Positions 48,323 through 57,279 of a DNA stretch of 64,000 nucleotides are shown here, piece after piece. This DNA comes from Xanthomonas hortorum pv. cynarae (GTDB lineage Bacteria; Pseudomonadota; Gammaproteobacteria; Xanthomonadales; Xanthomonadaceae): NCBI RefSeq assembly GCF_002939985.1, contig NZ_MDFM01000002.1:164017-228016 (forward strand), read 5' to 3'. The translations under genes were made by a program, and so were the position numbers. Every line of letters starts with the position of its first letter. Position 1 is the stretch's first letter. The notes beneath the pieces are model-generated. The model saw only the letters and a list, made by a program, of their open reading frames with translations. It made no database searches and had not been told where the DNA came from.

Positions 48323-51300
48323 TTATCTCGGCGCCAGCATCGTCAACAATCCGCGCGCGGCGTTGAAACGATCCGCACCTTCCGGTAGCGGCAGCTTGAT
48401 GCGCAGCTTGTCCGGGCCGTCCATGGTGTAGATCTTGGGCTGCTTCTGGATCATCTGGATCACCGCGACCGGGTCGATCGCCGGTTTTGCTTCGAAGACC
48501 AGACGGCCGCCGTTTTCGCCCAGATCCAGCTTGCGCACACCCAGCGCATTGGCCTGCAGCTTGAGCTCGGCAATGGCGAACAGATGCTTGACCGGATCCG
48601 GCAGCAGGCCGAAGCGGTCGATCATCTCCACCTGCAACTCGCGCAGGGCATCGCTGTTGCGCGCACTGGAGATACGCTTGTACAGCGTCAGCCGGGTGTG
48701 CACGTCGGGCAGATAATCTGCGGGGATCAACGAGGCCACATGCAGCTCGACCTCGGCACCGCGCACTTCGTCGCCGGCATCCAGATCGGGCAGGTTGCCC
48801 TGGCGAATACTGCGCACCGCGCGTTCCAGCAGCTCGGTGTAGAGGCTGAAGCCGACCTCGGCCATCTGCCCGCTCTGGTCTTCGCCCAGCAGCTCGCCGG
48901 CGCCGCGGATTTCCAGATCGTGCGTGGCCAGGGTGAAGCCGGCGCCGAGCTCGTCCATGGAGGCGATCGCTTCCAGACGCTTCTCGGCATCGGCGGTGAT
49001 CGAGCGACGGTCCGGCACCACCAGATACGCGTAAGCGCGGTGATGCGAACGACCGACGCGACCGCGCAACTGATGCAACTGGGCCAGGCCGAAGCGATCG
49101 GCGCGGTTGATGATGATGGTGTTGGCGTTGGGAATGTCGATGCCCGATTCGATGATCGTGGTCGACAGCAACACATTGAAGCGCTGCTTCTGGAAATCCA
49201 GCATCACCCGCTCCAGCTCGCGTTCGGGCATCTGCCCATGCGCGATGCCGATGCGCGCCTCCGGTACCAGTTCGGACAAGTCGCGCTGCATGCGCACGAT
49301 GCTTTCCACATCATTGTGCAGGAAATACAGCTGCCCGCCACGACTGAGCTCGCGCTGGAAGGCCTCGCGCAACAATGCGTTGTCCCAGGCAGTGATGAAG
49401 GTCTGCACGGCCAAGCGGTTCGGCGGCGGGGTGGCAATGATCGACAGGTCGCGCAAGCCGGCCATGGCCATATTCAGCGTGCGCGGGATGGGTGTTGCGG
49501 TGAGCGTGAGCAGATGCACGTTGGCGCGCATCGCCTTGAGCGCTTCCTTCTGCCGCACGCCGAAGCGCTGCTCTTCGTCGACGACGACCAAGCCCAGATC
49601 CTTGAACTTCACGTCTGGCTGCAGCAGGCGGTGCGTGCCGATGATGACGTCGATATCGCCGCTGGCGACCTTCTCCAATTCGGCCTTGATCTCCTTGGTG
49701 CTCTTGAAGCGCGAGAGCACTTCCACCTTCATCGGGTAATCGGCGAAGCGGTCGCGGAAATTGCGGTAATGCTGCTCGGCCAGCAACGTGGTCGGCACTA
49801 GCACAGCAACCTGCTTGCCGGCGCTGGCCGCAGCGAACGCGGCGCGCACCGCAACCTCGGTCTTGCCGAAGCCCACATCGCCGCAGACCACGCGATCCAT
49901 CGGCTGGCTGCTGCCCAGATCGCGCAACGTGGCATCGATGGCGGCCAACTGGTCGGGGGTTTCTTCGAACGGGAAACCGGCCGCGAACGGCTCGTACATC
50001 GCACGGTCCACCTGCAAGGCCAGACCGGCACGTGCGCGTCGGCGGGCCTGGATTTCCAGCAACTCGGCCGCCACGTCGCGCACTTTTTCGGCCGCCTTGC
50101 GCTTGGCCTTGGTCCATTGCTCGCCGCCCAGCGAATGCAACGGTGCGGTCTCGGCCGAGGCGCCGGAATAACGGCTGATCAGATGCAGCTGCGCCACTGG
50201 CACATACAGCCGGTCGCCCTTGGCGTATTCGATTTCCAGGAACTCGCCGGGCATGCCGCCGGCATCGAGCACGATCAGCCCGCGATAGCGGCCCACACCG
50301 TGGTCTTCATGCACGATCGGCGCGCCTTCGGACAACTCGCCCAGATCGCGGATGATCGCTTCCGGCTCGCGCCCCACACGTCGCGTGCGACGCGGCTGGT
50401 TGGCCCGCTCGGGAAACAGCTGGCGCTCGGTCAGCACCGCAATCTGCGGGGTGTCCAGCGCAAAGCCGTCTTCCAACGGCGCCACGGTAATGCCGAAGCG
50501 CAGCTTGGGCGCGGCCAGGAAGGCGGGCAGATCGGCGACGACCTCCGGCTTCAATTGCGCGGCGGCCAGCACTTCCATCAAGGCTTCGCGGCGACCGGCC
50601 GAATCGGAGGCCACCAACACGCGGCCCGGGTAATGGCTCAGGAACGAGGCCAGCGCCTGACCGGCAGGGGCGTCTTTTGCAGCCACCGGCAGCGGCGGCA
50701 ACGGTTGGTCGCCAAGCGCGGCGGCTTCGTCGATGCGCGGATGGTCGCTGGCCCAGACTTCGATGCGGGCCAGCTTGTTGAGCCGCTCGCGCAATGCATC
50801 CGGCGATTGATACAGCTCGTCCGGCGTCAGCAGCGGGCGCTCCACATCGTGGCGGCGTTGCTCGTAGCGGTCCTGCGCCTGCGCCCAGAACGTATCGGCC
50901 GCGTTGGACACGCCGGTGGCGATCAACGGCAGCGTGCGCTTGTCCAGATAATCGAACAAGGTGGCGGTCTTGCTGAAGAACATCGGCAGGTAATACTCGA
51001 CGCCCGACGGCGCCAGGCCCGACTTCAGATCCTGATACAGCGCGCTGCGCCGGGTATCCACATCGAAGCGTTCGCGCAGGCAGGCCAGCACGCGTTCGAT
51101 GCTGGCATCGTCCATCGGCACTTCGCGGCCGGGCAGCAATTTGACCGCATCGACCTTGTCCAGCGAGCGCTGCGATTCCGGGTCGAAGGCGCGGATCGAG
51201 TCGATATCCTCGTCCAGCAGCTCCACGCGCAACGGCGTGGCTTCGCCCATCGGAAACACGTCCAGCAAGCCACCGCGCACCGCGAAATCGCCTGGGTCCA

Positions 51301-51793
51301 TCACCTGCGGCACATTGCGGTAGCCGGCGCTTTCCAGGCGGCGTTTTTCCGCATCCAGATCCAGCCGCTGCCCGACCTTGAGATCGAAGCTGCCGCCGAC
51401 GATATAGCTCAGCGGCGCCAACTGCTGCATCAGCGTCTGCACCGGCACGATCACCACACCCTTGGTCAGTGTGGGCAGGCGATGCAGCGCGGCCAGACGC
51501 TGGCTGATGATTTCCGGGTGCGGGCTGAACTGGTCGTAGGGCAGGGTTTCCCAATCGGGAAACGGCACCACCGGCAGCGTGGCGTGTTCGCCGAGCAGGG
51601 CATGCAGATCCGATTCGATCTGGTGCGCACTCTGGTTATCGCGCGCGATCACCAGCAGCGGGCCGGCATGCGCCTCGGCGGCGCGAGCGATCGACCAGGC
51701 CAGCGCAGTCGGCGAAGACGGGGCGCGCCAATAGGCACGAAGCTGGCCAGACTTGGGCAGCGGCGGAGAGGGGAAGGTGGTTGGCGACGGCAT
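48323..51793 (-). CDS. mfd: Transcription-repair coupling factor
   Basis: The protein has 1156 residues, the usual Mfd length. The N-terminal UvrB-like module runs to about residue 480. The RNA polymerase-interacting domain contains VHEDHGVGRYRGLIVLDAGG. The translocase motor has the Walker A loop GDVGFGKTEVAVRAAFA, the Walker B box VVDEEQRFGVRQKE and later LLSTTIIESGIDIPNANT and QLRGRVGRSHHRAYAYL. The C-terminal autoinhibitory domain follows. It displaces stalled RNA polymerase at lesions and recruits UvrA. The 612 bp upstream of its start hold two hairpin elements and no other gene. Confidence 0.97.
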   Translation of the reverse strand: MPSPTTFPSPPLPKSGQLRAYWRAPSSPTALAWSIARAAEAHAGPLLVIARDNQSAHQIESDLHALLGEHATLPVVPFPDWETLPYDQFSPHPEIISQRLAALHRLPTLTKGVVIVPVQTLMQQLAPLSYIVGGSFDLKVGQRLDLDAEKRRLESAGYRNVPQVMDPGDFAVRGGLLDVFPMGEATPLRVELLDEDIDSIRAFDPESQRSLDKVDAVKLLPGREVPMDDASIERVLACLRERFDVDTRRSALYQDLKSGLAPSGVEYYLPMFFSKTATLFDYLDKRTLPLIATGVSNAADTFWAQAQDRYEQRRHDVERPLLTPDELYQSPDALRERLNKLARIEVWASDHPRIDEAAALGDQPLPPLPVAAKDAPAGQALASFLSHYPGRVLVASDSAGRREALMEVLAAAQLKPEVVADLPAFLAAPKLRFGITVAPLEDGFALDTPQIAVLTERQLFPERANQPRRTRRVGREPEAIIRDLGELSEGAPIVHEDHGVGRYRGLIVLDAGGMPGEFLEIEYAKGDRLYVPVAQLHLISRYSGASAETAPLHSLGGEQWTKAKRKAAEKVRDVAAELLEIQARRRARAGLALQVDRAMYEPFAAGFPFEETPDQLAAIDATLRDLGSSQPMDRVVCGDVGFGKTEVAVRAAFAAASAGKQVAVLVPTTLLAEQHYRNFRDRFADYPMKVEVLSRFKSTKEIKAELEKVASGDIDVIIGTHRLLQPDVKFKDLGLVVVDEEQRFGVRQKEALKAMRANVHLLTLTATPIPRTLNMAMAGLRDLSIIATPPPNRLAVQTFITAWDNALLREAFQRELSRGGQLYFLHNDVESIVRMQRDLSELVPEARIGIAHGQMPERELERVMLDFQKQRFNVLLSTTIIESGIDIPNANTIIINRADRFGLAQLHQLRGRVGRSHHRAYAYLVVPDRRSITADAEKRLEAIASMDELGAGFTLATHDLEIRGAGELLGEDQSGQMAEVGFSLYTELLERAVRSIRQGNLPDLDAGDEVRGAEVELHVASLIPADYLPDVHTRLTLYKRISSARNSDALRELQVEMIDRFGLLPDPVKHLFAIAELKLQANALGVRKLDLGENGGRLVFEAKPAIDPVAVIQMIQKQPKIYTMDGPDKLRIKLPLPEGADRFNAARGLLTMLAPR

Positions 51794-51992
51794 CAGCCGG
51801 CAATTTTACCAGAGCGCCCGCTGCGACCGGTCCATCCGGTGTGAAAGCGGGCGTCTGGCCCCCTGCGCAGAAGGGCGCTGCAGGGTCTAGCGTTACGTAC
51901 CGCCTTTCTGGCACCCGGCAAACCTTTGCAAACACCCCGTGGTGCAACATGCAGTCGGAGGCGTAGGTCAAAAGCCCGGTTGGTCGAGCGCG

Positions 51993-52093
51993 CGGTGCCC
52001 TCACCGCTCGCGGGACACGCCGCAAGTACGTCCATGTAGGCTCGGTGGCGGCATCCATGCCGCCACACGGTCCCGCAAGCGGTGAGGGCACCG
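51993..52093 (-). repeat. Intergenic hairpin element, subtype A, copy 2
   Basis: The element is 101 bp long. The outer stem of 24 bp has one mismatch. The inner stem GTGGCGGCAT / ATGCCGCCAC is perfect. The linker in reverse is GCCTACATGGACGTACTTGC, identical to that of subtype B. The flank GGTCAAAAGC upstream matches the core-deleted derivative at 27.35 kb. Confidence 0.9.
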
Positions 52094-52229
52094 CACCAGA
52101 CAGTCAGTCAGTTGTTTATTAAAAGCTTGTAGGTTGCTCGGCTTGTTTTGAGAAGCTGAGCGGACGCGCCGTTATCCAAGCAACGCAGGTCGTGCTTTGC
52201 TTGCACCCTGCACACCGCCCATCTCGACT

Positions 52230-52337
52230 GGTCCTTGCCCGCTCACCCTCGCGGGACCTTACGCGGCATGGATGCCGCGTAAGAGCCTACATGGACGTAC
52301 TTGCGGCGTGTCCCGCGATGGTGGGCGGGCAAGGGCC
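52230..52337 (+). repeat. Intergenic hairpin element, subtype B, copy 2
   Basis: The element is 108 bp long. The outer stem GGTCCTTGCCCGCTCACC pairs with its complement near 52320-52337. The inner stem TTACGCGGCAT / ATGCCGCGTAA is as in copy 1. It lies 136 bp from A copy 2 in opposite orientation, repeating the A-B arrangement seen at 26.9-27.2 kb. Confidence 0.9.
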
Positions 52338-52405
52338 CTGCAACCAAGCGACAGATCACCCGCTTTAGGCAGAATCCCGAATCCCCAATCTCGAATCCCG
52401 GCAAA

Positions 52406-52948
52406 TCAGGCATCCAGCTCCAGCACCATACGCACCAGCTCCGGCGAATCCGGATGCGGCTGCGGCTTGAAGCCCAGCGACTCGGCCAACTGCAGCATCG
52501 GCACGTTGCTTTGCAGCACATCGCCGAACAGGCAGTCTAGATACTTGCGCCGCGCCCACTTGACCAGCTTGCGCATCAGCTGCCGTCCCAGGCCCTGGCC
52601 GGCGACGAAGCTGCTGACCAGGATGGTGTACTCGGCCTGGCGGGTGCCTGGCACCAGTGCCGCACGCGCCACTGCGCCAACCAGCGCCTCGCCCGGCGGC
52701 AACTGCTCGGCGGCGACCAGCACGATCTCACTCTTGGGGTTGGGATGGGTCAGGCGCTGCACCATCTCCGGCGTGATTTCGGCGGAGGAGCGCACGAAGC
52801 GCTCGCGGATTTCCTCCGGTCCCAACAGGCTGAAAGCCCCCTGCAGCGGCGGACCGTCCTCGGGACGGATCGGTCGGAGCAGAAGGGTGCGGCCATTGGG
52901 CAGGCTGAAGTTTTCATGCCAGGGAGGCATGCGATTGCGAATGGCCAT
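52406..52948 (-). CDS. GNAT family N-acetyltransferase
   Basis: The protein has 180 residues from the ATG at 52948. The acetyl-CoA loop region is SSFVAGQGLGRQLMRKLVKW, with LLRPIRPEDGPPLQGAFSLL near the start. The sequence resembles the C-terminal acetyltransferase module of Pat-type protein acetyltransferases, here as a stand-alone domain. The substrate is unknown. The longer open frame upstream is rejected because it lacks family similarity. Confidence 0.85.
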   Translation of the reverse strand: MAIRNRMPPWHENFSLPNGRTLLLRPIRPEDGPPLQGAFSLLGPEEIRERFVRSSAEITPEMVQRLTHPNPKSEIVLVAAEQLPPGEALVGAVARAALVPGTRQAEYTILVSSFVAGQGLGRQLMRKLVKWARRKYLDCLFGDVLQSNVPMLQLAESLGFKPQPHPDSPELVRMVLELDA

Positions 52949-53140
52949 GACCGGTGTTCCTTGAAGATCGGAAGATTCTGGCACCAGCCCAGCGCACAAC
53001 CGTGAATGAATCCGGTGCGCCGCTGGGGGCCGTTTGGAGGGTGGCAGTGCTTCCCACATCACTGTACCGAGCGATACCGTGATCCAGTCGTGAGTATGCA
53101 GCTGCGTTTGCCCGCGCGTATGGCGCCCGGCCCCGACGAC

Positions 53141-54049
53141 TCAGGCGTCCTGGCGCAGCCATTCCAGCCGGGTCGAGGCACCAGTCTCGCCGAGGTGCTT
53201 CTTCAGCACCGGCAGCGCAGGCGCCAGCACCTGGTCGAATTGCCACGGCGCGTTGACGATCAGCAGCCCGCTGCCGGTCAGGCGCAGCGGCGAGTCGTCC
53301 GGGCGCACCTGCAGCTCGGCCACCAGCACCGACTTGGCCGGCAGCGTGGCGGCCTTGCGCATGAACGGCTGCAGGCTGCGGCGCAGCTTGATCGGGTACC
53401 ACACCATGCACATCGCCTGCGGCCAGCGCGCCAGGGTCTCGCGCACGCTGTGGATGACCTGCGGGTACTCGGCCTCCTGCGACTCGTACGGCGGGTCGAT
53501 CAGCACCAGCCCGCGGCCGATCTTGGTCTCGCCCGCGCGCGGCGGCACGAAGGCACGAATCGCCTCATAGCCATCGCCGGCATGCACGCGCACGCGGCTG
53601 TCCTTGGCGAACAGGCGCTTGAGCGCCTCGGCCTCTTCCGGCTGCAACTCGCAGAACGCCATGCGGTCCTGCTCGCGTAGCGCCTGCGCCGCCAGCAACG
53701 GCGAGCCGGGGTAGTGATTGATCTGGATGCCGGCGGTCGGGCGCGCCGGTTTCTGGCCGGGCGTGGTCGGGCGGGCGACGGTCTGGTTGTCGGCCTGCAC
53801 CGCGCGCAGATAGCGTTCGACCACCTCGGGCAGGGTCGACTCGGCCATCAGCCGCATCACCCCGGCATCGGCCTCGTTGGTCTTGCGGCTTTCTTCGCCA
53901 CCGAGCTGGTAGCGCCCGCGCCCGGCGTGGGTATCGAGCACGAAGAACGGCGTGTCCTTGCGCTTGAGGGTGTCGATCAGCGCCAGCAAGGCGATGTGCT
54001 TGAGCACGTCGGCATGGTTGCCGGCATGGAAGGCGTGGCGATAGTTCAT
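53141..54049 (-). CDS. rlmJ: 23S rRNA (adenine(2030)-N6)-methyltransferase
   Basis: The protein has 302 residues from the ATG at 54049. MNYRHAFHAGNHADVLKHIA is the characteristic RlmJ start. The SAM-binding DTHAGRGRYQL and the catalytic motif IDPPYES are present. It methylates A2030 of 23S rRNA. It is divergent from creB, with only 46 bp between the two start codons, so their promoters must overlap. Confidence 0.94.
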   Translation of the reverse strand: MNYRHAFHAGNHADVLKHIALLALIDTLKRKDTPFFVLDTHAGRGRYQLGGEESRKTNEADAGVMRLMAESTLPEVVERYLRAVQADNQTVARPTTPGQKPARPTAGIQINHYPGSPLLAAQALREQDRMAFCELQPEEAEALKRLFAKDSRVRVHAGDGYEAIRAFVPPRAGETKIGRGLVLIDPPYESQEAEYPQVIHSVRETLARWPQAMCMVWYPIKLRRSLQPFMRKAATLPAKSVLVAELQVRPDDSPLRLTGSGLLIVNAPWQFDQVLAPALPVLKKHLGETGASTRLEWLRQDA

Positions 54050-54095
54050 CGCGGCAGTGTACGGGCCGCGCCAGCATGCGGCTATGCTGCGCGCC

Positions 54096-54788
54096 ATGTC
54101 CGAGTCCCCCGCCCGCGTGCTCGTCGTCGAAGACGAAGCCGCCATTGCCGATACCGTGCTGTACGCGTTGCGCAGCGAAGGCTATGCGCCCGAGCATTGC
54201 CTGCTGGGTCGCGATGCGTTGGCGCGGCTGCGCGCCGACCCGGCAGATGTGGTGGTGCTGGACGTGGGCCTGCCGGACATCAACGGCTTCGAAGTGTGCC
54301 GCACGCTGCGCAGTTTCAGCGACGTGCCGGTGATCTTCCTGACCGCGCGCAACGACGAGATCGACCGCGTGCTCGGCTTCGAGCTGGGCGCCGACGACTA
54401 CATGGCCAAGCCATTCTCTCCGCGCGAGCTGGTGGCGCGGGTGCGCGCGCGGCTGCGTCGCCGCGCGGTGGCCGCAGTGGTCGAAGCGGGCTGGCAGCCG
54501 CATGGCGCGTTTGCGATCGATCGCGAGGGCAGCCGCATCCGCTACGGCGATGCGCTGCTGCCGCTGACCCGCTACGAATACGCGCTGCTGTCGGCATTGT
54601 TGCAGCGCCCCGGCGCGATCCTCAGCCGCGCGCAGCTGATGGACCGCGGCTGGGATGCCAGCGCCGACAGCGCCGACCGCACCGTCGATACGCATATCAA
54701 GACGCTGCGCGGCAAGCTGCGCCAGGCCGGCGTGCCGGCCGACCCGATCCGCACCCACCGTGGCCTTGGCTACGCGCTGGAGCTGTAG
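54096..54788 (+). CDS. creB: Response regulator CreB
   Basis: The protein has 230 residues from the ATG at 54096. The receiver domain has VLVVEDEAAIADTVLYALRS and the phospho-acceptor in VVVLDVGLPDINGFEV. The C-terminal OmpR-type winged helix includes LTRYEYALLSALLQRPGAIL and VDTHIKTLRGKLRQ. It pairs with the sensor kinase gene that follows. A sequence matching the known CreB tag lies in front of creD, 2.4 kb downstream, which supports the name. The system controls envelope and beta-lactam responses in related bacteria. Confidence 0.9.
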   Translation: MSESPARVLVVEDEAAIADTVLYALRSEGYAPEHCLLGRDALARLRADPADVVVLDVGLPDINGFEVCRTLRSFSDVPVIFLTARNDEIDRVLGFELGADDYMAKPFSPRELVARVRARLRRRAVAAVVEAGWQPHGAFAIDREGSRIRYGDALLPLTRYEYALLSALLQRPGAILSRAQLMDRGWDASADSADRTVDTHIKTLRGKLRQAGVPADPIRTHRGLGYALEL

Positions 54789-54836
54789 GCATGGCCGCGT
54801 GCAGGCGTCGCGTTGTTCTCCAGGTCGGGGTCTGAC

Positions 54837-56285
54837 ATGCGGCTCGGTCTCAAGCTGTTCCTGGGCTTCTTTCTGATCGTCGGGTTGGCCGCGTTTTTCG
54901 TGATGCGAGTGTTCGTCAACGAGGTCAAACCGGGCGTGCGCCAGGCGATGGAATCCACGCTGGTGGATGCGGCCAATGTGCTGGCGGAAATGGCCAGCGG
55001 CGAATTGGCCGGCGGCACCATCGCCACCGGCAGCTTTGCGCGCAACGTGGTGCAGGCGCAGCAGCGCGATCCCAGGGCCTGGGTGTGGCGGTTCCGCAAG
55101 AACGACGTGGCGTACCGCGTCACCGTGACAGATGCACGCGGCGTGGTGGTGTTCGATTCGCTGGGTCGCGACGTGGGCCGCGACAACTCGCGCTGGAACG
55201 ATGTTTACCGCACCTTGCGCGGCGAATACGGCGCGCGCTCCAGTCCCGAGGTCGATGGCGACCCGACCGCCACGGTGATGCATGTGGCTGCGCCGATCTA
55301 CGCACCAAATGACCCGGCCAAGTTGATCGGCGTGCTGACGCTGGCGCAGCCCAATCGCAGCATCGACCCGTTTATCGAGGCCAGCCAGCGCAATATTTTG
55401 CAGCGCGGGGCCTGGTTGATCGGTATTTCCGCATTGATCGGCATCTTGATGACCTGGTGGCTGATGCGCGGCATCGGCCGGCTCAATCGCTACGCGCAGG
55501 CGGTGAGCGCAGGCATTCCGGTGCCGCCGCCCAAACCGCGCGGCGATGAAATCGGCGACCTGGGCCAGGCGCTGGAAAGCATGCGTCGCAAGCTGGAAGG
55601 CAAGGCCTACGTGGAGCAGTACGTGCAGTCGCTGACGCACGAGATGAAAAGCCCGCTGGCGGCGATCCGTGGTGCGTCCGAACTGTTGAGCGAGCCATTG
55701 CCGGAAGCCGATCGCCAGCATTTTGTTGCCAGCATCCGTGCGCAGGAGCTGCGGCTGACCGAGACCATCGACAAGCTGCTGGCACTGGCCGAGGTGGAGC
55801 AGCACGGTTGGTTGCAAAAGCGCGAGCGCATCGCGGTGGTTGGCTTGCTGCAGGCAGCAGTGGATGCGGTGCTGCCACGCGCGGCAGCGGCCGGCGTGCG
55901 GGTGGAAATCGATGTCGCATCTGATGCAGCGCGTGAGCACTCCGTGCTCGGCGACGGGTTTCTGCTGCGCCAGGCGCTGATCAATTTGCTGGAAAACGCC
56001 ATCGCGTTTTCGCCGGAAGGCAGCACCGTGCAATTACGCACGCAGGTGCACGACGGTCACTTGCAGTGGTCGGTCGAAGACCGCGGCAGCGGCGTGCCGG
56101 ACTACGCACTGGAACGGGTGTTCGAACGTTTCTACTCGCTGGCCCGCCCGCACACCGGGCAACGCAGTTCCGGGCTCGGTTTGCCGTTCGTGCGCGAAGT
56201 GGCGCGCCTGCACGGCGGCGAAGTAGCGCTGGGCAATCGCGAGGGCGGCGGCGCGGTGGCCGTGCTGAAACTGCCGCCGGGTTGA
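54837..56285 (+). CDS. creC: Sensor histidine kinase CreC
   Basis: The protein has 482 residues from the ATG at 54837. Two membrane segments (LKLFLGFFLIVGLAAFFVM and LIGISALIGILMTWWLM) flank a periplasmic sensor of about 150 residues. A HAMP-like linker follows, then the phospho-histidine in QSLTHEMKSPLAAIRGASEL. The ATPase has LINLLENAIAFSPEG and GLGLPFVREVARLHGG. It phosphorylates CreB. The gene follows creB after 48 bp. Confidence 0.92.
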   Translation: MRLGLKLFLGFFLIVGLAAFFVMRVFVNEVKPGVRQAMESTLVDAANVLAEMASGELAGGTIATGSFARNVVQAQQRDPRAWVWRFRKNDVAYRVTVTDARGVVVFDSLGRDVGRDNSRWNDVYRTLRGEYGARSSPEVDGDPTATVMHVAAPIYAPNDPAKLIGVLTLAQPNRSIDPFIEASQRNILQRGAWLIGISALIGILMTWWLMRGIGRLNRYAQAVSAGIPVPPPKPRGDEIGDLGQALESMRRKLEGKAYVEQYVQSLTHEMKSPLAAIRGASELLSEPLPEADRQHFVASIRAQELRLTETIDKLLALAEVEQHGWLQKRERIAVVGLLQAAVDAVLPRAAAAGVRVEIDVASDAAREHSVLGDGFLLRQALINLLENAIAFSPEGSTVQLRTQVHDGHLQWSVEDRGSGVPDYALERVFERFYSLARPHTGQRSSGLGLPFVREVARLHGGEVALGNREGGGAVAVLKLPPG

Positions 56286-56516
56286 TCGAGTATGCGCGAT
56301 ACAGGCGTTCGAGGCAGGCTAGCACTGCGGCTGCGATGACGGCGTGCCGCCAAACTGCATGACGGCACTGCCGGTGCGTGGTTTCAGCAGGCTGATGCAA
56401 CCGACGGGATGGCCGTCAGGCGTGCGCGCGTTGCTGGCACTTGCCATGCAACGCGCACCCGCAGTGATTGCTGGGTACCCGGCTGACGGCCATTGGCGAT
56501 ACAGCGTTGGCAACTC

Positions 56517-57203
56517 CTAACGCAGGTTGACCACGTTCGCGTCGATGATGTCCTTTGCCACCACCGACCAGGACAGGCGGGCGAAGCCCTTGTTGCCCCA
56601 GCCTTTACCCCAGCTGTTTTCGATCAACAGTCCGTCCTGGTCGTACCCGAGCGCAATGACTTCGTGATAGCCCTCGATCGGGCTGCTGATGTCGTAATCC
56701 ACGTCGTTGGTGGTGTTGAGGTCGTAGAAACCATCGCGGACCGCAAAACCGATCGCGACCGGCGTCGCATTGGCAAGCGATTGTTTGAGCGCGTTGATCA
56801 GCGGTCTGCCGCCATTGCCGTTGTCGTCGGCAAACAGGTTGGTGTAGGAGCCGTACACCGGCTTGTGCTTGCCCGCATTGATGCGCTCGTCCTTGCTCGG
56901 CAGCGTTTTCCAATCGTAGCCGCCGCGCGTGTAATGACGCTCGGTGTCGATCCCCTGCGAGATCGCAACGCGAAACGCGTCTTCCGCGTACGCGCCGTTG
57001 TCCTCGTCGGGCCCGCCCACGTTGATCTGCGAATACACGTACATCGGAGCGAATTTCGTCGTTGCTGGCGCATAGGCTTTTGCGTACCAACCGGTCAGGG
57101 TGTGCGCAACCGCCCAACCCACGCACGAGCTTCGTGCACATGCGGGCAGCGGCGCCCATCCAGCGTATGAATGGCCCAGGCATTGGCAGTGCGCCCACTT
57201 CAC
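56517..57203 (-). pseudogene. 5'-truncated papain-family cysteine peptidase
   Basis: The open frame codes for 228 residues. The catalytic residues of a C1-type peptidase are all recognisable: cysteine in RSSCVGWAVAHTLTG near the N-terminus, histidine in IEGYHEVIALGYD and asparagine in LLIENSWGKGWGNKG. The signal peptide and the propeptide that such enzymes need are missing. Only about 27 residues precede the cysteine, and a stop codon lies seven codons before the GTG at 57203. The broken end abuts the creD control region. It is probably a remnant, though a shortened intracellular form cannot be excluded. Confidence 0.65.
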
Positions 57204-57225
57204 ATTCGCTTCAAATTCGCCTCAA
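57199..57225 (+). promoter_or_regulatory. CreB-binding tag upstream of creD
   Basis: Three five-base units are spaced by 6 bases: TTCAC, TTCAA and CTCAA, each separated by ATTCGC. The first two fit the published cre/blr tag TTCAC-N6-TTCAC with one change. The last unit ends 54 bp before the creD start, a suitable distance for activation by CreB. Confidence 0.75.
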
Positions 57226-57279
57226 ACCCTCCACACCGGCGCATCGCACTCTGGCCACCTCCAAGAATGAGGATGGCCG

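Noticed and set aside
53565..56033. An 822-codon minus-strand frame across creB and creC
   Set aside because: It overlaps two well-supported genes on the other strand and shows only low-complexity arginine/histidine/alanine sequence.
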